DNA of 64,000 nucleotides. It comes from Galbula dea. Lineage: Eukaryota > Chordata > Aves > Piciformes > Galbulidae. A program made the position numbers and the translations under genes. How positions within the stretch are numbered: the stretch's first letter is position 1; the number at the start of each line of letters is the position of its first letter. The notes beneath the pieces are model-generated. The model was not told the DNA's origin, ran no database searches, and saw nothing but the letters and a program-made list of their open reading frames with translations. Positions 12,127 to 24,100 of the stretch are shown in pieces. Where the stretch lies: NCBI GenBank assembly GCA_013399015.1, contig VWZX01008270.1, positions 358,001-422,000 of the forward strand. Direction: 5' to 3'.

Positions 12127-15100
12127 ATCAGTTTCCTGTTCTGTGAATTTTGGGACTGCTAAGATCATGTTTCTCAAGCAATAAATGCGGCAGGGGCAAT
12201 TTGTGAAAAGAACTCAACCCTTAACAAGACCCTTCCAAGAGTCTAATCAATTCCTGCCAATTAGCCTCATTTAGCACAGCCAGGAGCAATTTTCAGGAAT
12301 ACAAAAATCAACACTCCTGCACTGATGGCAGTGTTTGCCTCCCCAGCCCTCCCACACAAAATCTACTGGAAAGAGATGGAAAAACATCCAGTCAGTAACT
12401 GACTGATCCTAATACAGAGGATACTGATGAGACCCCAAGCTCTTTCTACTCAAGCTAGAACTGCCAGTCACATTGCCACTGGATAAGACTCTCCTTTTTA
12501 TTAAAGCACAGTAAATCCAGGATAATCTAGATGACTTCTATAAAATCATTCAGAACTGCACCATGATAAAGGGATATTCTGTTTTCAGACAAAATGCCCT
12601 CCTGTCTTTTCAGACAATTTCATAAAAAGATCAGTCAGGTTTTTTTGTTTGTCTGGGTTTTTTTACTGTGTTTTGTTTTGGTTTGTGGTATTTTGTATGC
12701 TTTCAAGATCTTGAGTGTCAAAAAGCGTTATAGAAAACAGCACGGCACAACATGGCTGCACAGGGTGAACTTAAAACAGCCACCAGAGTCAATGGAACGA
12801 CACTCAATGAGCTTTGGGTTTCCAGTAAAAGTAATTAACACTGGACATGGCTGAGAGAAGGAAGTAGTGTATGGGTATAAATTTTTAGTTATACGTGTTA
12901 CAATTTGCACTAGAAGGGTCTGAGTTTCCTGGAAAGAGACCATGGAGGTTAGGGAAAGGTTTTTGCATAAGGCTTCTCCATTACTTTTAATGATGTTTCA
13001 CCTCATCTTTCTTAGTCATCAAAATGCTGGGCATCTACCCAGCAATGGGCCTTCCATGCTTAATGGAGAGAAATAGGTCCTTTTAGGGTCATTTCTTTAT
13101 TCCACCTCTTGAAGGGTAGGATAAATCATCTTCTGGAGGACATCCACTGAATTCTGCAACTCTAAATTTAAACCACACATATTGATTACCTTTGATGACA
13201 ATGTGAAGTTCTTTTGGTAAATATTACTTCCCTCACTCTCTCATTTCCATGTTTGTTTCATTGCAGACTTTTAAAGTCATGTGTACTACTACAATGTATG
13301 ATTTTAGGCCAGAAATTCTGTCTTGGGTTAAAAGTACATGTTAGGTACTACTTGCAGTAGCAACTTTTCATGGTGCAGTGGAGTTCCTTATGCTGGAGTG
13401 ACAATCTGGAGCAATGACAAAGGGCTGCAGGTTCCTCAGTGATTTCAAAATTCCTGGACAGGAGAGTGCAAAGCAATGGCACTCCTTTTACTCATTCTGT
13501 TGGTTTATGAATAAATGTAACACTTCTAAGACGAATTTGAAGGGATTGAACTGTTTTTCTGTATTCATAGTAACTTGTGCTGATAGCATGGATTTGACTT
13601 TGAACTGTATCAGTACATGTTAAACTGGCTGATGTGGTTTGTATATCAGGATTGTACTAAAATTGCACTTCTTTTCCTTTTCTCTGGAATATCTTTCTCT
13701 CCTTTTCATGTTAAATCACTGATTTTTAGAGAACTACGCAGAAGATATTCTTTACATGAAAATGACTGTTAAGAGTTATAACAGATGCTTCTGACTATTT
13801 TCTGAAGTGATTTTTGCCTTGGTTTCCAAGGGAAATGCACTTTACTAGCACAAAATTCTGATGGAGTGTATGAATGTGTATTTATCCATCCTTTTCCAAT
13901 AGCTTTTGAACCATCAGCCAATTACAATCGAATTTGACTGAAGACTTCATGTCTTCAGTACGTTAAGTTCCTACAAGTTTTTTGAAAAAGAAAAGGAGAG
14001 AGCTTCTATTGCTGCTATTATTGAGGAAAAAGCTGAAGCATGAGGTCAGTTCCTCACAGATATCAAAGTACCTACATGAAGAAATGATATTATGAATGAC
14101 CCACAGGTTAAAAAAGCACCAAGGGGATCTTTCACCTTATTAAACTGCAGAAAATTGGAATACAAGGGAAGCTGGACTTCATTATTTACAATGCTCAGAA
14201 CTACTTTTTAGAGTCACTACCCAACTGTTTTATCTTTATACCTCCAAATCTAGACCAGGCCCATTTTTACAAAAAGATTAACACCAAAAGTGGGGCAAAA
14301 GCATATACACTTATGGTCAACAATGGAATTTTCAAAATTATTTTGAAATTCCTGCTTAAAGCCAGAAATATTTCTCTCTGGGGTAACTGAGAGTTTTATC
14401 AGCAAAATATCTTTCCTGCTTAAAATTATACTCCTTCCTGTGCCCAGAAGTATTGTCAATGCAAATTTGGCAGCATCTGATTGACTCCTAAGTTCAGCTG
14501 GAATCCACATACTCTCCCTTCCATACCTTTCCAAGCCTACTTTGGTACTTGCGCTGACAGCACATATAGGATTTTGACCTTGTGCAAAAACTTCCTGGCA
14601 ATCTCATTCTTGAGAAACATAACTAGAGGAGAGAAGACAGTCCCTGACTTTATATTATATTTATATAAAGAAAATATCATAAACATTTATGTGAGAATTA
14701 TTTTATCATAAGTATAGTCTGAGAGGTAGCTTGCTGTCATGTTTCTCTGTCAAAGGACCAGATCATATTCTAGAATATCTATTTACACTGGCCCGGTGGC
14801 TCTTGAATTCTTGTTGCATTAATGAAAAGCTTTAACCAGAGTACTCCCAGTCAGAATCCACTGAAAAGTAGTCAGGATAAATTCTTGCCATTCAAAAAGA
14901 ATGAGGAGGACCCTGAAGTCTCATACCTTGCCTGAATGTTTTAATATCCCCTGTACAAGATGGTGGCCTCTGACCTACCATATCAGCTTCTGACAAAAAC
15001 CAACACACAGCAGCTCCTTGCTGATCAAGCTAGAAGTTGCAGACCTCTGTTTTGGAAGATGCTATGCTGGTGAAACAAAATATCAACACCAATCAATTGC

Positions 15101-18100
15101 TGTGTCTGAGGCCAAGTGGCAGAGACTGGCTTACATTCACATTGCTTACTACTGGAACCTTCTGCTCCAAGCTAGCCACAGCCCCATGTTACTACATAGT
15201 ATTTGGCACTACATCTCCTCTGGGTCCCATCTTATGCTTGAGTGACTAAAATGCATAATAATTATTGTGTGGGGTTATTTTTCAGCTTACAGTGTTTGGA
15301 ATAATAGAATGCAGTACTGCAAGCAATGTGAGTAAAAAGAAGCTAAATATATTGTTGCTTGTTTTGAAGTGAGCCAGGAGATTATGTTTAGTAGTACTTA
15401 GACTACACTTGGATTAACGTTAGTAAAAAGTGGTGGTGGGTGCAGAGGCACTGCAAGAAGACAGCTAGATGAAGAGGTCCAAAACACATCTAGGAAGAGG
15501 GCTAACAACTGAGCTGTGACCTGAGCACATGATGAGTCCCATTCTCAAGCTTGTTACATCTTCCAGTCGCAGCCGTACTGATGTACCTTTAGGTGACCAA
15601 CCCTTCCCAATTGTGGCACAGGGAAACATTAAAGGAGCTCAGCTAGTTTGAAAGTCTAAAGGCTGAACATTAAATGCTGCGTTACAGCACTTAGGTGCCT
15701 TTGTGAATCTAGTCTTCAGTAAGCAGCCAAATTTAGTTCTCAGCTTCAGCTTTTTTTTCTTTATTTTCAGAGAATACAGTCAGGTCTTCTTCCTCCCTGA
15801 ACATCAACTAAAGTATTTTTCATGCAAAAACCTTATCAAATTTACTCTAACGTTCTGAAATCCTGGTTAAAAAAAAACAAACAAAAATATTTGGTTTAGA
15901 GTGTATTTCAGATTATCACAGAAATTTGATTTTCAGCCACCTATAATTAGTGTGCTACTTCTTGATATTGAAAAATTCTATGAAATGCATTTTCAAAGCC
16001 CCTTTCTCATTCTCATACTAAAAAAGTATTCATAGTCTTTTACACCCAATAATACTTTTCTGCAGAAGAGTCAAAAGAGAGGTATTAATTTCATTTGGAA
16101 GCATTCAAAAGCTGCATTCACTGAGGAGAGCTGTTCTAACATTTGTGGATGGATCTGGCTCTTTTTTTTTTTCCTATCATTTCTTAAAATATATTGCAAT
16201 TAGCTCTGTGGCTATTGCAGCAGAGGTATTTGCATACACTTCAAAGTTTAGAAATAACTAGTCCTTATGTAAATCATATATTACAAATCAATCAGATCAC
16301 ACTGAATGACATAACTAGGAAAACTGCTATAGAGGAGTCATTAATTATATTGTGCTGTCTCCTTAACAGAACAGGACATCTTCACTTTAGTGTATCTGGA
16401 ACACAGCACATCAGAAAAGAGCCTTTCTGAGCTTTGATTGAGCCTAGTAGCTGCAGGACATGTTACTTTACTGCATTTTGTAACATATTCTGACAGCTTC
16501 AGAGTTATCTAAATGTATGGTTTTGCATACGTGCAAGTAACCCATAAAGCAAGATTCTTAAGGGCTTCATTACTGAACACTTGTTTTTCCCCTTCAGAAG
16601 TTCTAGGAAGAATAGTATTTCATCTAGAAGACAGGTTTTTCAATGGTGAACTTGCAAACATAAATAATTGAAGAGAAAGAACTTCTTTGGGCAAAAGCCA
16701 TGAAATTGTACTTTCTTGTAATATCACATTTGCAAAGACTGCTTTGTTATGTATTTGACCTGTTTTTATAATCAAAAGCCTTGGCTTTGTCAGATACACA
16801 AACACAAATCTTTTTTCTGATACAAAAAAATCAGACAAACTGATTAAACAACTAACTGGTCATCTTCAGAAGGATCAAACACCAACATGCAGTTTCTCTA
16901 CTTGTATTTATAGGAGATTTCTTACTGAAGTACCTGGTGTATGTTGTCTGGTAATAAAGGAGAGGTTTTCTTCCAAAATAATATCGAAGGTACACAAACT
17001 CACAGCATAAAGCCATACTTAGGTCTAGGTCCTGTTATTTCTTGGCACACAATAATATCTGTCAAATATGAGCAAAATGAATCAAAACTGAGAGCCATCC
17101 TCAAGACTACAAGAGGGGACACATCTCCTTCCTATATTTCCTATGCATCCAAAGGAACAGATCCCATACAGTTACTCCTTAGCATGAAGACCTTGGGGGG
17201 AAACTGTTGAGAAGAAATTATTGATTTCTAGACAACTGGCCCACAAAGCAGATACCCTTTTAAAATGTCTCCACACTAGAACAACCCACAGTCTGGGAAG
17301 GAGAATAGATTGCATTTTGTTTCTCACAAGATTTATGAATGTATTAACCACGAGGCTGCTGGATAAAAAATGGAAACTTCTACTTCATTTCTCTTCTGGT
17401 GTTCAAGGTGAGGTATCAAATGCCTTTCTTTATACAAGAGATCCAGCTCCCCCCTCAGCAAGCTGGTGTTGAGTGCCTTGTGCAGGAATGAATGATGCAC
17501 TGTCTGAGAAATCAGAGCACTGATATCCTTAAGTCACTTTTTATATCTTTGTGTAGTCCATCTACGACTTAATGATGGAAAAATGAGCTAGGTTTCCCAA
17601 GGATAATTTTGTTTATATCTTAATTATCTCAAGAGTTTCAACTAGGACTAGGGTAATAATAATAAAATGCTTACATATGTGGCCAGGTCAGAGCTTGATC
17701 CTGAATATATTGGGCTCTCTTGACCAACTCCAAGAGAAATGCAAAATCCACAAAGAGTAGCAGTCTCCACATATTTTTTCATAAGAAAAAAGAAGTATCT
17801 GTGGACAACTCCATAGTCCATTTCTAGTGCTTCCTGTCCAAAAAACTCCACAGTATAATTGTAGTACTACATATTCTTCACAGTATATTTATATCCAAAT
17901 TATATTTAAAATCAAATGAGACATAAGGATTAGAAGTTCATGCTTGTGATTTCAGAAGAAGAAAAACCTTTAATCAAGAATTGCTAATTATTGCATTCAA
18001 TTGAAGCACAAAAAATAGTTTTTTAATCATCCATTGTAACAGTGATGTAACTGGGATCAGACTGAGATGCATCATGAGACACACTTTAGAGGGTGCCACA

Positions 18101-20713
18101 AACCTTTGGATCACACAAAGGTCCTTTTTTCTTTCCTTTCATCTTCAATAACTTCAGTACAAAGATTAAACTTCAGTTCAATCACTCACTACTTTTTGTC
18201 ATATATCTTTGTCACTATCTTCTCAATATGTTACAATTACTCTCTATTGATTTTTGTTGTTGTTTTTTTTTTAACACAGAGGAAAATGAGTAAAGCTTAG
18301 CTGGCAATGGTGTTTATCTTCCTTTTGCTCTTTCTTTTCTGCAAGCAAGATTTGCTCACTGTTGGAGCCAAGAGATTAATTTTTCTCCTTGTCCATATTT
18401 TGGCTATTTTCATGAGTACTGTGTTATTGTTTATTTCATTTAATAATCTAGCTATTAAGAAAGTTCTTTTCAGCAGATTTCAGCTGAAAATATGTATATC
18501 TAATTAGAACTACATAGAAATATTGGTAAGACATTTGAATGCTTTATTGAAGTACTTTTCATTGTTTCAGTCTGATTCTTAGATACTAAGGTCTTAGTTC
18601 ACTGCTTTTATAGCACAATCTGACATAAAAATGGAAATTCTGCATCAGACATACTCAATTGGGATTTTATGTTGTAGGTCAGTTTGAGAATACTTGCTTA
18701 CATCAACCAAAAGTCTAGTCTAATACTAACCTCAAAAAGATAAAAATAGCTATCTTTTTAACAATTCATAGCATCTCAGATGATTGAAAGGTAGTAGACT
18801 GGATGTGAGCACTACAGCTTTGTATTAATGTCTTTGAATTTGTGCTTGAACTATACCAAAGTAGAAGTAAAACACTACAGCCACTTGAACAGCTTCAGGA
18901 CTCCCACGGTTCTGATAGTATATATTGAGAATATGATGAGATAAAAACGGTAAATTAAATTTTAATATTTTCATATCCAATAACATAAATTTCTAGCAAT
19001 TATATACTTTACAGCACAATATGCTCATTAAATTATTAGAAACAATTTTAGGGCAACATATATCTGACCCCTAGAAAAGTTTTATAATGTAAAAAAGAAA
19101 TTACACAGATACTATCTGATACAAACTGTGCAGCATTAAGCACTTATTCCATGGAAACTCAAAGAAACTGCCTTATTTTTTCTAAAAGAAGATGATATTT
19201 TTGTCATTGTTCTTGTTCAGTTGAGATGTCCTTTTCCATTAGCTATAATTTTCAAATTGTGAGAAATATGGGAACCGGATTTCTTTCCCACACCTATTAA
19301 GATTTGAAGCATTTTTCATACTTATTTGGTCATCTCAGTCTATAGTTGTGTTTCAGTATGTGTTCATAGTTGGTTTCGGTTCTAGAATATGGACAAATAT
19401 ATGCTCTTCTCTTTTACAGATGAAAAAATGAAACATAAAAAGCAATTTAAAAAAGTATTTAGTTGGATAAAACTCTAAAAGTTACGCACCAGGATTTTTC
19501 AGCACTTATTATAAATATTGTTCTCATCTGTGATTTGCCTAATTTAACATCTAATTCTGGAACTGGCTATACGAAAATAAGGGCTGCAAATCTCTAAGTG
19601 ACTACATCAGGAGGTTGTACATCAACAGTTAAATCTCTGGTGGTGAGATGAACTGTGGAATATCACAATTTCTCCACAGAAGTCAAGGGCAAAAAATACA
19701 AGGACTAAATTTTCAGATATTTACTTGGATAAGACTGAATCTCTATTTACAGAGGAAAAGAATAGCTTCTCCTATTTTTAGGAAATTAGGAAAATTACTA
19801 CCAAATTATCTGAATGCAGAAAATCCAAATATAGAAAACCACTTGAAAAGCTGCAGTCACAAAGTTACTTTGTAAAAAGCTATTTTTTTAATCTCTTGAA
19901 GCATTTCTGTGTGATGCTTTAAAACAAATACCATTGAAACTTTAAGCTTTTACAAAATAAAATGTTTAAGTGTTCAGATATAAATATTAAAATGTCATTT
20001 TTAAATCTCATTTTGCCTGTCAGAAGCATAATCAAATTCAAACAAACAGGTAGTACAAATACTGTTTGATTATAAATATGATTAAAATGAGAATTTCTCA
20101 GACTGAAAATTGTGCAAGCTGAGAAAATGTTTCAAGATATGGAGGTTTACAGTCCACGGGATATCACTGAGCTGAAAAACCTAACCTGCAAATTTTCTAG
20201 AAAAATATTTATCTTTCTCATCTGTTGTTAGAGTAAGCCCACATTAAATAGAATTTGAAGTATGGTTTCCATCTGTCATTTTCTCAGCATTTCAAGGGCA
20301 AAGCCAAGGTGAAAAATATTTGAAATAATTTCTTCCTTCCAATCCCAGGAGATGAGAAGTTTTCTATTAGACAGAAATAAGGAAGAAATCTCACAGCTGT
20401 TATGCTTTTCAAGTCCCACCATCTCTGCTGGAATATAAACTTTAAGATACTCTTAATAAAATGTAGTTCCTCTGCTTTCTTCCTAGAGAAAAAAAAAATC
20501 TCACTTAAAAGGAAGTATGCTCATTTCTTCCAGCCTCATGTAGAAATATCTATAGCCTCCACCAGATAAGAGGGCCTTGGTTGAAGAGGAAAGCATACAT
20601 TAAATTTTCCAGGGCTGAAAATAGAATAGGACATATCTGTAAGTAACAGGATCAGCAAACTCCCTGAAACTGTTTACTTCAAAGAATTTGGGGAGTAAAA
20701 ATAAAATCCATAA
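12127..20713. other. Intronic stretch, no gene seen
   Basis: AT-rich, with short unrecognised ORFs. There are T/G-rich runs near 12639-12692 and a 9-bp hairpin at 13937-13959. No mobile element or RNA gene is recognisable. Confidence 0.6.
13937..13959. repeat. Perfect 9-bp inverted repeat with 5-nt loop
   Basis: The arms actgaagac (13937-13945) and gtcttcagt (13951-13959) are perfect reverse complements around the loop ttcat. The stem is too short for a typical microRNA precursor. Confidence 0.75.
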
Positions 20714-20760
20714 AGTCTTTAAGGTACCTTCCAACCCAAACCATTCCACGATTCAATGAT
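20714..20760 (+). mobile_element. CR1 LINE 3'-terminal remnant
   Basis: The segment 'tctttaaggtaccttccaac' followed by 'ccaaaccattccacgattca' closely matches the last part of the CR1 3' UTR, with a decayed terminal repeat. About 47 bp are recognisable. Upstream sequence shows no further CR1 similarity. Confidence 0.75.
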
Positions 20761-22607
20761 AATGTTTTGCTTACACTCCTTTTTCATTTCATGATGTGGA
20801 TGAAGCACTATAGACAGGTCAGTAAAACAAAGTTTGTGTGAATCAAACGCAAGTACAGAGATTGAAAAGGAACATCTTGTTCCTGCCTCTAAAGTGAAGG
20901 AAGGCATCAGATCTTTAAGGTATCCCAGCAAGGATCTATTCAGATATATTGTTGGGTTCTAATAATCAGCCGCAGGCTTCTCAATTCAATACACAATGTC
21001 TTAGCAATATATTCAGGGCAGCACAGAAGCAAAGGGATGCTTTATAAATAGCTTACCGTCTATTTATAGGATCCATAAATGCCCACTGCATTATGTGGGC
21101 CCTGATCATGTGAGATCACTTTATATCTTCATGTTAACATTTCCTCTTTTATGTCTTTCAAATGCTCTTGTAGATTTTCACAAAGCTACTTGTAAATATA
21201 AATACCATGTATAAAATATTTAACAGATGCTCAAGTGCACCTTGGGATGATGACTATGGTCTGGAATGACCTGTTTATGGTATGCCCACATTTCTGCTGA
21301 GTATTGCAATTGAAGCTTTTGAAACTGCATAGAAGAAAGTAAATTTGCATCTTCATCCTATCATTTAAGCACTATTTAATTTTCTTTTATTTTCTTTTAA
21401 ATCTCTTCCTGATAAGTCCATCCCTACAGACATAAAATGTAACAACAAAGAGGTCCTCATTAGTGTCTGCATGTCTTAATTTCAAGTTACTATGAGAGAA
21501 ACACAGAAAGGTGACCAAATCTAGACTAGGTAGGTGAATTAACGTCTCTAGTAAAAACAGACTCTTCTTAGTGTTTTGCCTCTGAACTGTGTGATGAAGA
21601 AAAACATAGACTGAAGTTGCCATAGCACTGGATGAGTATATGATAGGGAGTCAAGTACATAATTTCCCTGAGAGTGTTTTATTGATCCTGTTGAAACAAA
21701 CTAGTCCTGGGTTAAAGATCCAACTTTCTTCCTCCATCACACTCATGTCCACATAAACATAAAAAGAATAAAATCATGTACACTTACTGTAAAATTAGGC
21801 GCATTGTCTTGTTCTCTGACAGTTAACAAAATTGTGAACTTCAGCAAAATGGCTTTATTATACCTAGCATTATAAAATTATAGCTTAAGTACTATAATTT
21901 TTAGAAAATATTCTAATGGAAAGTAATGACATTGTAGCATTGGTTTGAAATAAGCAAGTACTCAATGAAAGAAAATTTTTTGAGTTTAAACTCTTTATTT
22001 GTTCACACTTGCAGGAAGCATATCAAAACCTACACTATAAAAATATATCTGACAATCAGATTTGTTTTTTCCTTTTATGTAAAGATTGATTAAATGTGAA
22101 ATTTACTATTAAATCTTAATTAAACATATCATGAATTTTAGGTTGATGTACAAAACAGAAGTAGAGTCTACAAGAATATGAAAACCTTTCTTTAAATGAT
22201 TTGTTCCTCTTAAATTCTCAGCAAATAATCTGTTGCTTGCTTTTTCTTCTTAATCCAAAACTGAGCAAGAAAATACAGTCTATGTTGGACTGAGTATGAC
22301 CTAAAAGGCAGCAGGTCTATAAATGTGAAAATTAAAAGAAGATATTAAATTGGGAAAAAAATATAGCCTACAATTTTTTTTTCTCAAGTTTTTTTTCCAC
22401 AGTAATTGAAAACCCAACAATTTCAATTACCACTACAAACTACTGCAATTGTCTTGATTTACAAGTCTTATATTCTCCAGTGCAGAAATCACTCATTTAT
22501 GTGTTATCGTTTAGATCTGTCAACAGCTCTTGAAAGCACTGATCCTATATCATCCTCAGTGGGATGGAAAAGCTCTGCAGTATGCATTGAAGCCCCTGTC
22601 CCAGATG
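20761..22607. other. Intronic stretch, no gene seen
   Basis: AT-rich sequence with no recognisable coding, RNA or transposon feature on either strand. Confidence 0.6.
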
Positions 22608-22793
22608 CACACTTCTCAGCCGTTGGCTAAGATCAAGTGCATCATCTGTTCTTATCACTTTAATATCTGATACATCCTCAGCTTGAAGATGTTTTATTAA
22701 ATGGATTTGGAGAGCACGGGAAGGAGTAACCATTTCCTCCATCCACTCCATGCATTAACCCAAAACTGCAGTGCTTTCAGGTACCATGGCAGC
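22608..22793 (+). pseudogene. U2 snRNA pseudogene
   Basis: About 186 bp aligns end to end with U2 spliceosomal RNA, which base-pairs with intron branch points. Recognisable blocks are cttctcagcc then ttggctaagatcaagtg, then ctgttcttatca and tttaatatctgatac in the 5' half. Further on are ttaaatggattt at the Sm region, tccatccactccatgcat, and actgcagtgctttcagg in the 3' stem-loops. Key positions are broken: the branch-point recognition GTAGTA reads GCATCA, and the Sm site ATTTTTGG is shortened to ATTTGG. There is no proximal snRNA promoter that I can identify. Nearly full length with scattered substitutions, it looks like an old LINE-mobilised or duplicated copy. It is on the strand opposite to GPC6. 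Confidence 0.92.
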
Positions 22794-24100
22794 ATCATGT
22801 CTGTCTGTAAGAATGTGACATCTGTGCATAAAACCACTCTATATGCTTTGGTATTTTTTTTGGTGAATCTGGATCTATGGTGCTTTCACAGATCTTCTGA
22901 TGATGCAGTCTATGGTCACAATGCCACCCACCCTGCTGAGGCTATGTAATCCACAGAATTGATGCAGCCGCTGCCAGTATGCTCTTTACGGAGGACAAAG
23001 TCTCGGGTCAGAGACACAGTGTATATGGCAAGGTTTGTAACTGACTGCCCTTGTCCCTGCTGGAGCCACTCTTCCCAACAGACTTTCCAAAATAAGTTAG
23101 AACAGACTTGATTGTTCAGTGGTCTGAACAGGTCCTGGATACACCTGTAGCCAGACCAGGGCAAGGATCTTTTTCTTTCTCCCCCAGTATGACAAGTTCT
23201 CCACTAACAAAGTGACAGATGTTCTGTAGTTTATTAAATAATAAGCAAGTCCTTGCTAGATGGCAAAAATCCCATTCATGTTGAACCTGAAAGGATCACA
23301 CAGGTTGGACTGAATGACAGTTTGACCCATGTCTCTAAATGGTAAATGAGTGAATTTACTGCCACCTAAGTCTGAAAATCCAGTAAAAGCAAAATACAGC
23401 ACTGTATAAAGGCAGCATTTGTATTTAAGCTATTTCATTGTCATTTGTCTTTATCTGACTAAGCCACCTGATTTATAAAACATACTGGAATACGATTTAT
23501 ATACAGCATCATAATCCACCTAGTGGTGTGGTTTCCAGAACCACAAGGATAAATATGCTCAAACCATAAAGGCACTCTCAGTGCCAGATACCCATTTATA
23601 ATGCCTGCTAAAAGATGTCTCATCATTACCATCTCCGGTATGGATGAACTGTCAGCTACACTACCACAACCTCTTTCCAAACCTTTTAAAAGTAAGGAAA
23701 GTCTCAGTCATGTCCAAAACACAAACAGGTACTTCATAAGTTGGAAGAGATTTCCTCGTCACTGCAGTAGTATCATTCACCTTTAGTGAAGGCGACAACA
23801 CTGTGAAGTTAGCACAACTGTAAACCTTTGACAGAGAGGCCATATTTTCCAGTGGATATGAGAAGTGCCACAAACTTGATAGTGTCCTGTGTATCTAAAG
23901 GTGAATATTGAAACAGATTCTGAACCTGAGAACTTTGGTCCAGGTACCACAAACCGTGGTAAAAAAGTACAATTTCACCCTGCCTGTCCATTCAGCAAAG
24001 AGTACATTGTTTCAAAGGTCTCTCTAGAAATGTGTCCTAAGTAGAATACTAATTCTTAAAGATCTATGTCTTGTAAGTCTACTGAAATGTTTCTAATGAA
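22794..24100 (-). other. Unidentified stretch with coding-like minus-strand frames
   Basis: Four minus-strand ORFs of 60-82 codons fall close together (23991-23809, 23873-23661, 23680-23459, 23164-22916). Between them the frame shifts, and stops interrupt any longer reading. A plus-strand T8 run at about 22852-22860 would be a poly-A remnant for a minus-strand retrocopy. I do not recognise the peptide family, so this may be a decayed processed pseudogene or chance ORFs. Confidence 0.2.

Noticed and set aside
22545..22751. A 68-codon minus-strand ORF
   Set aside because: It runs antisense through the U2 pseudogene and has no independent support.
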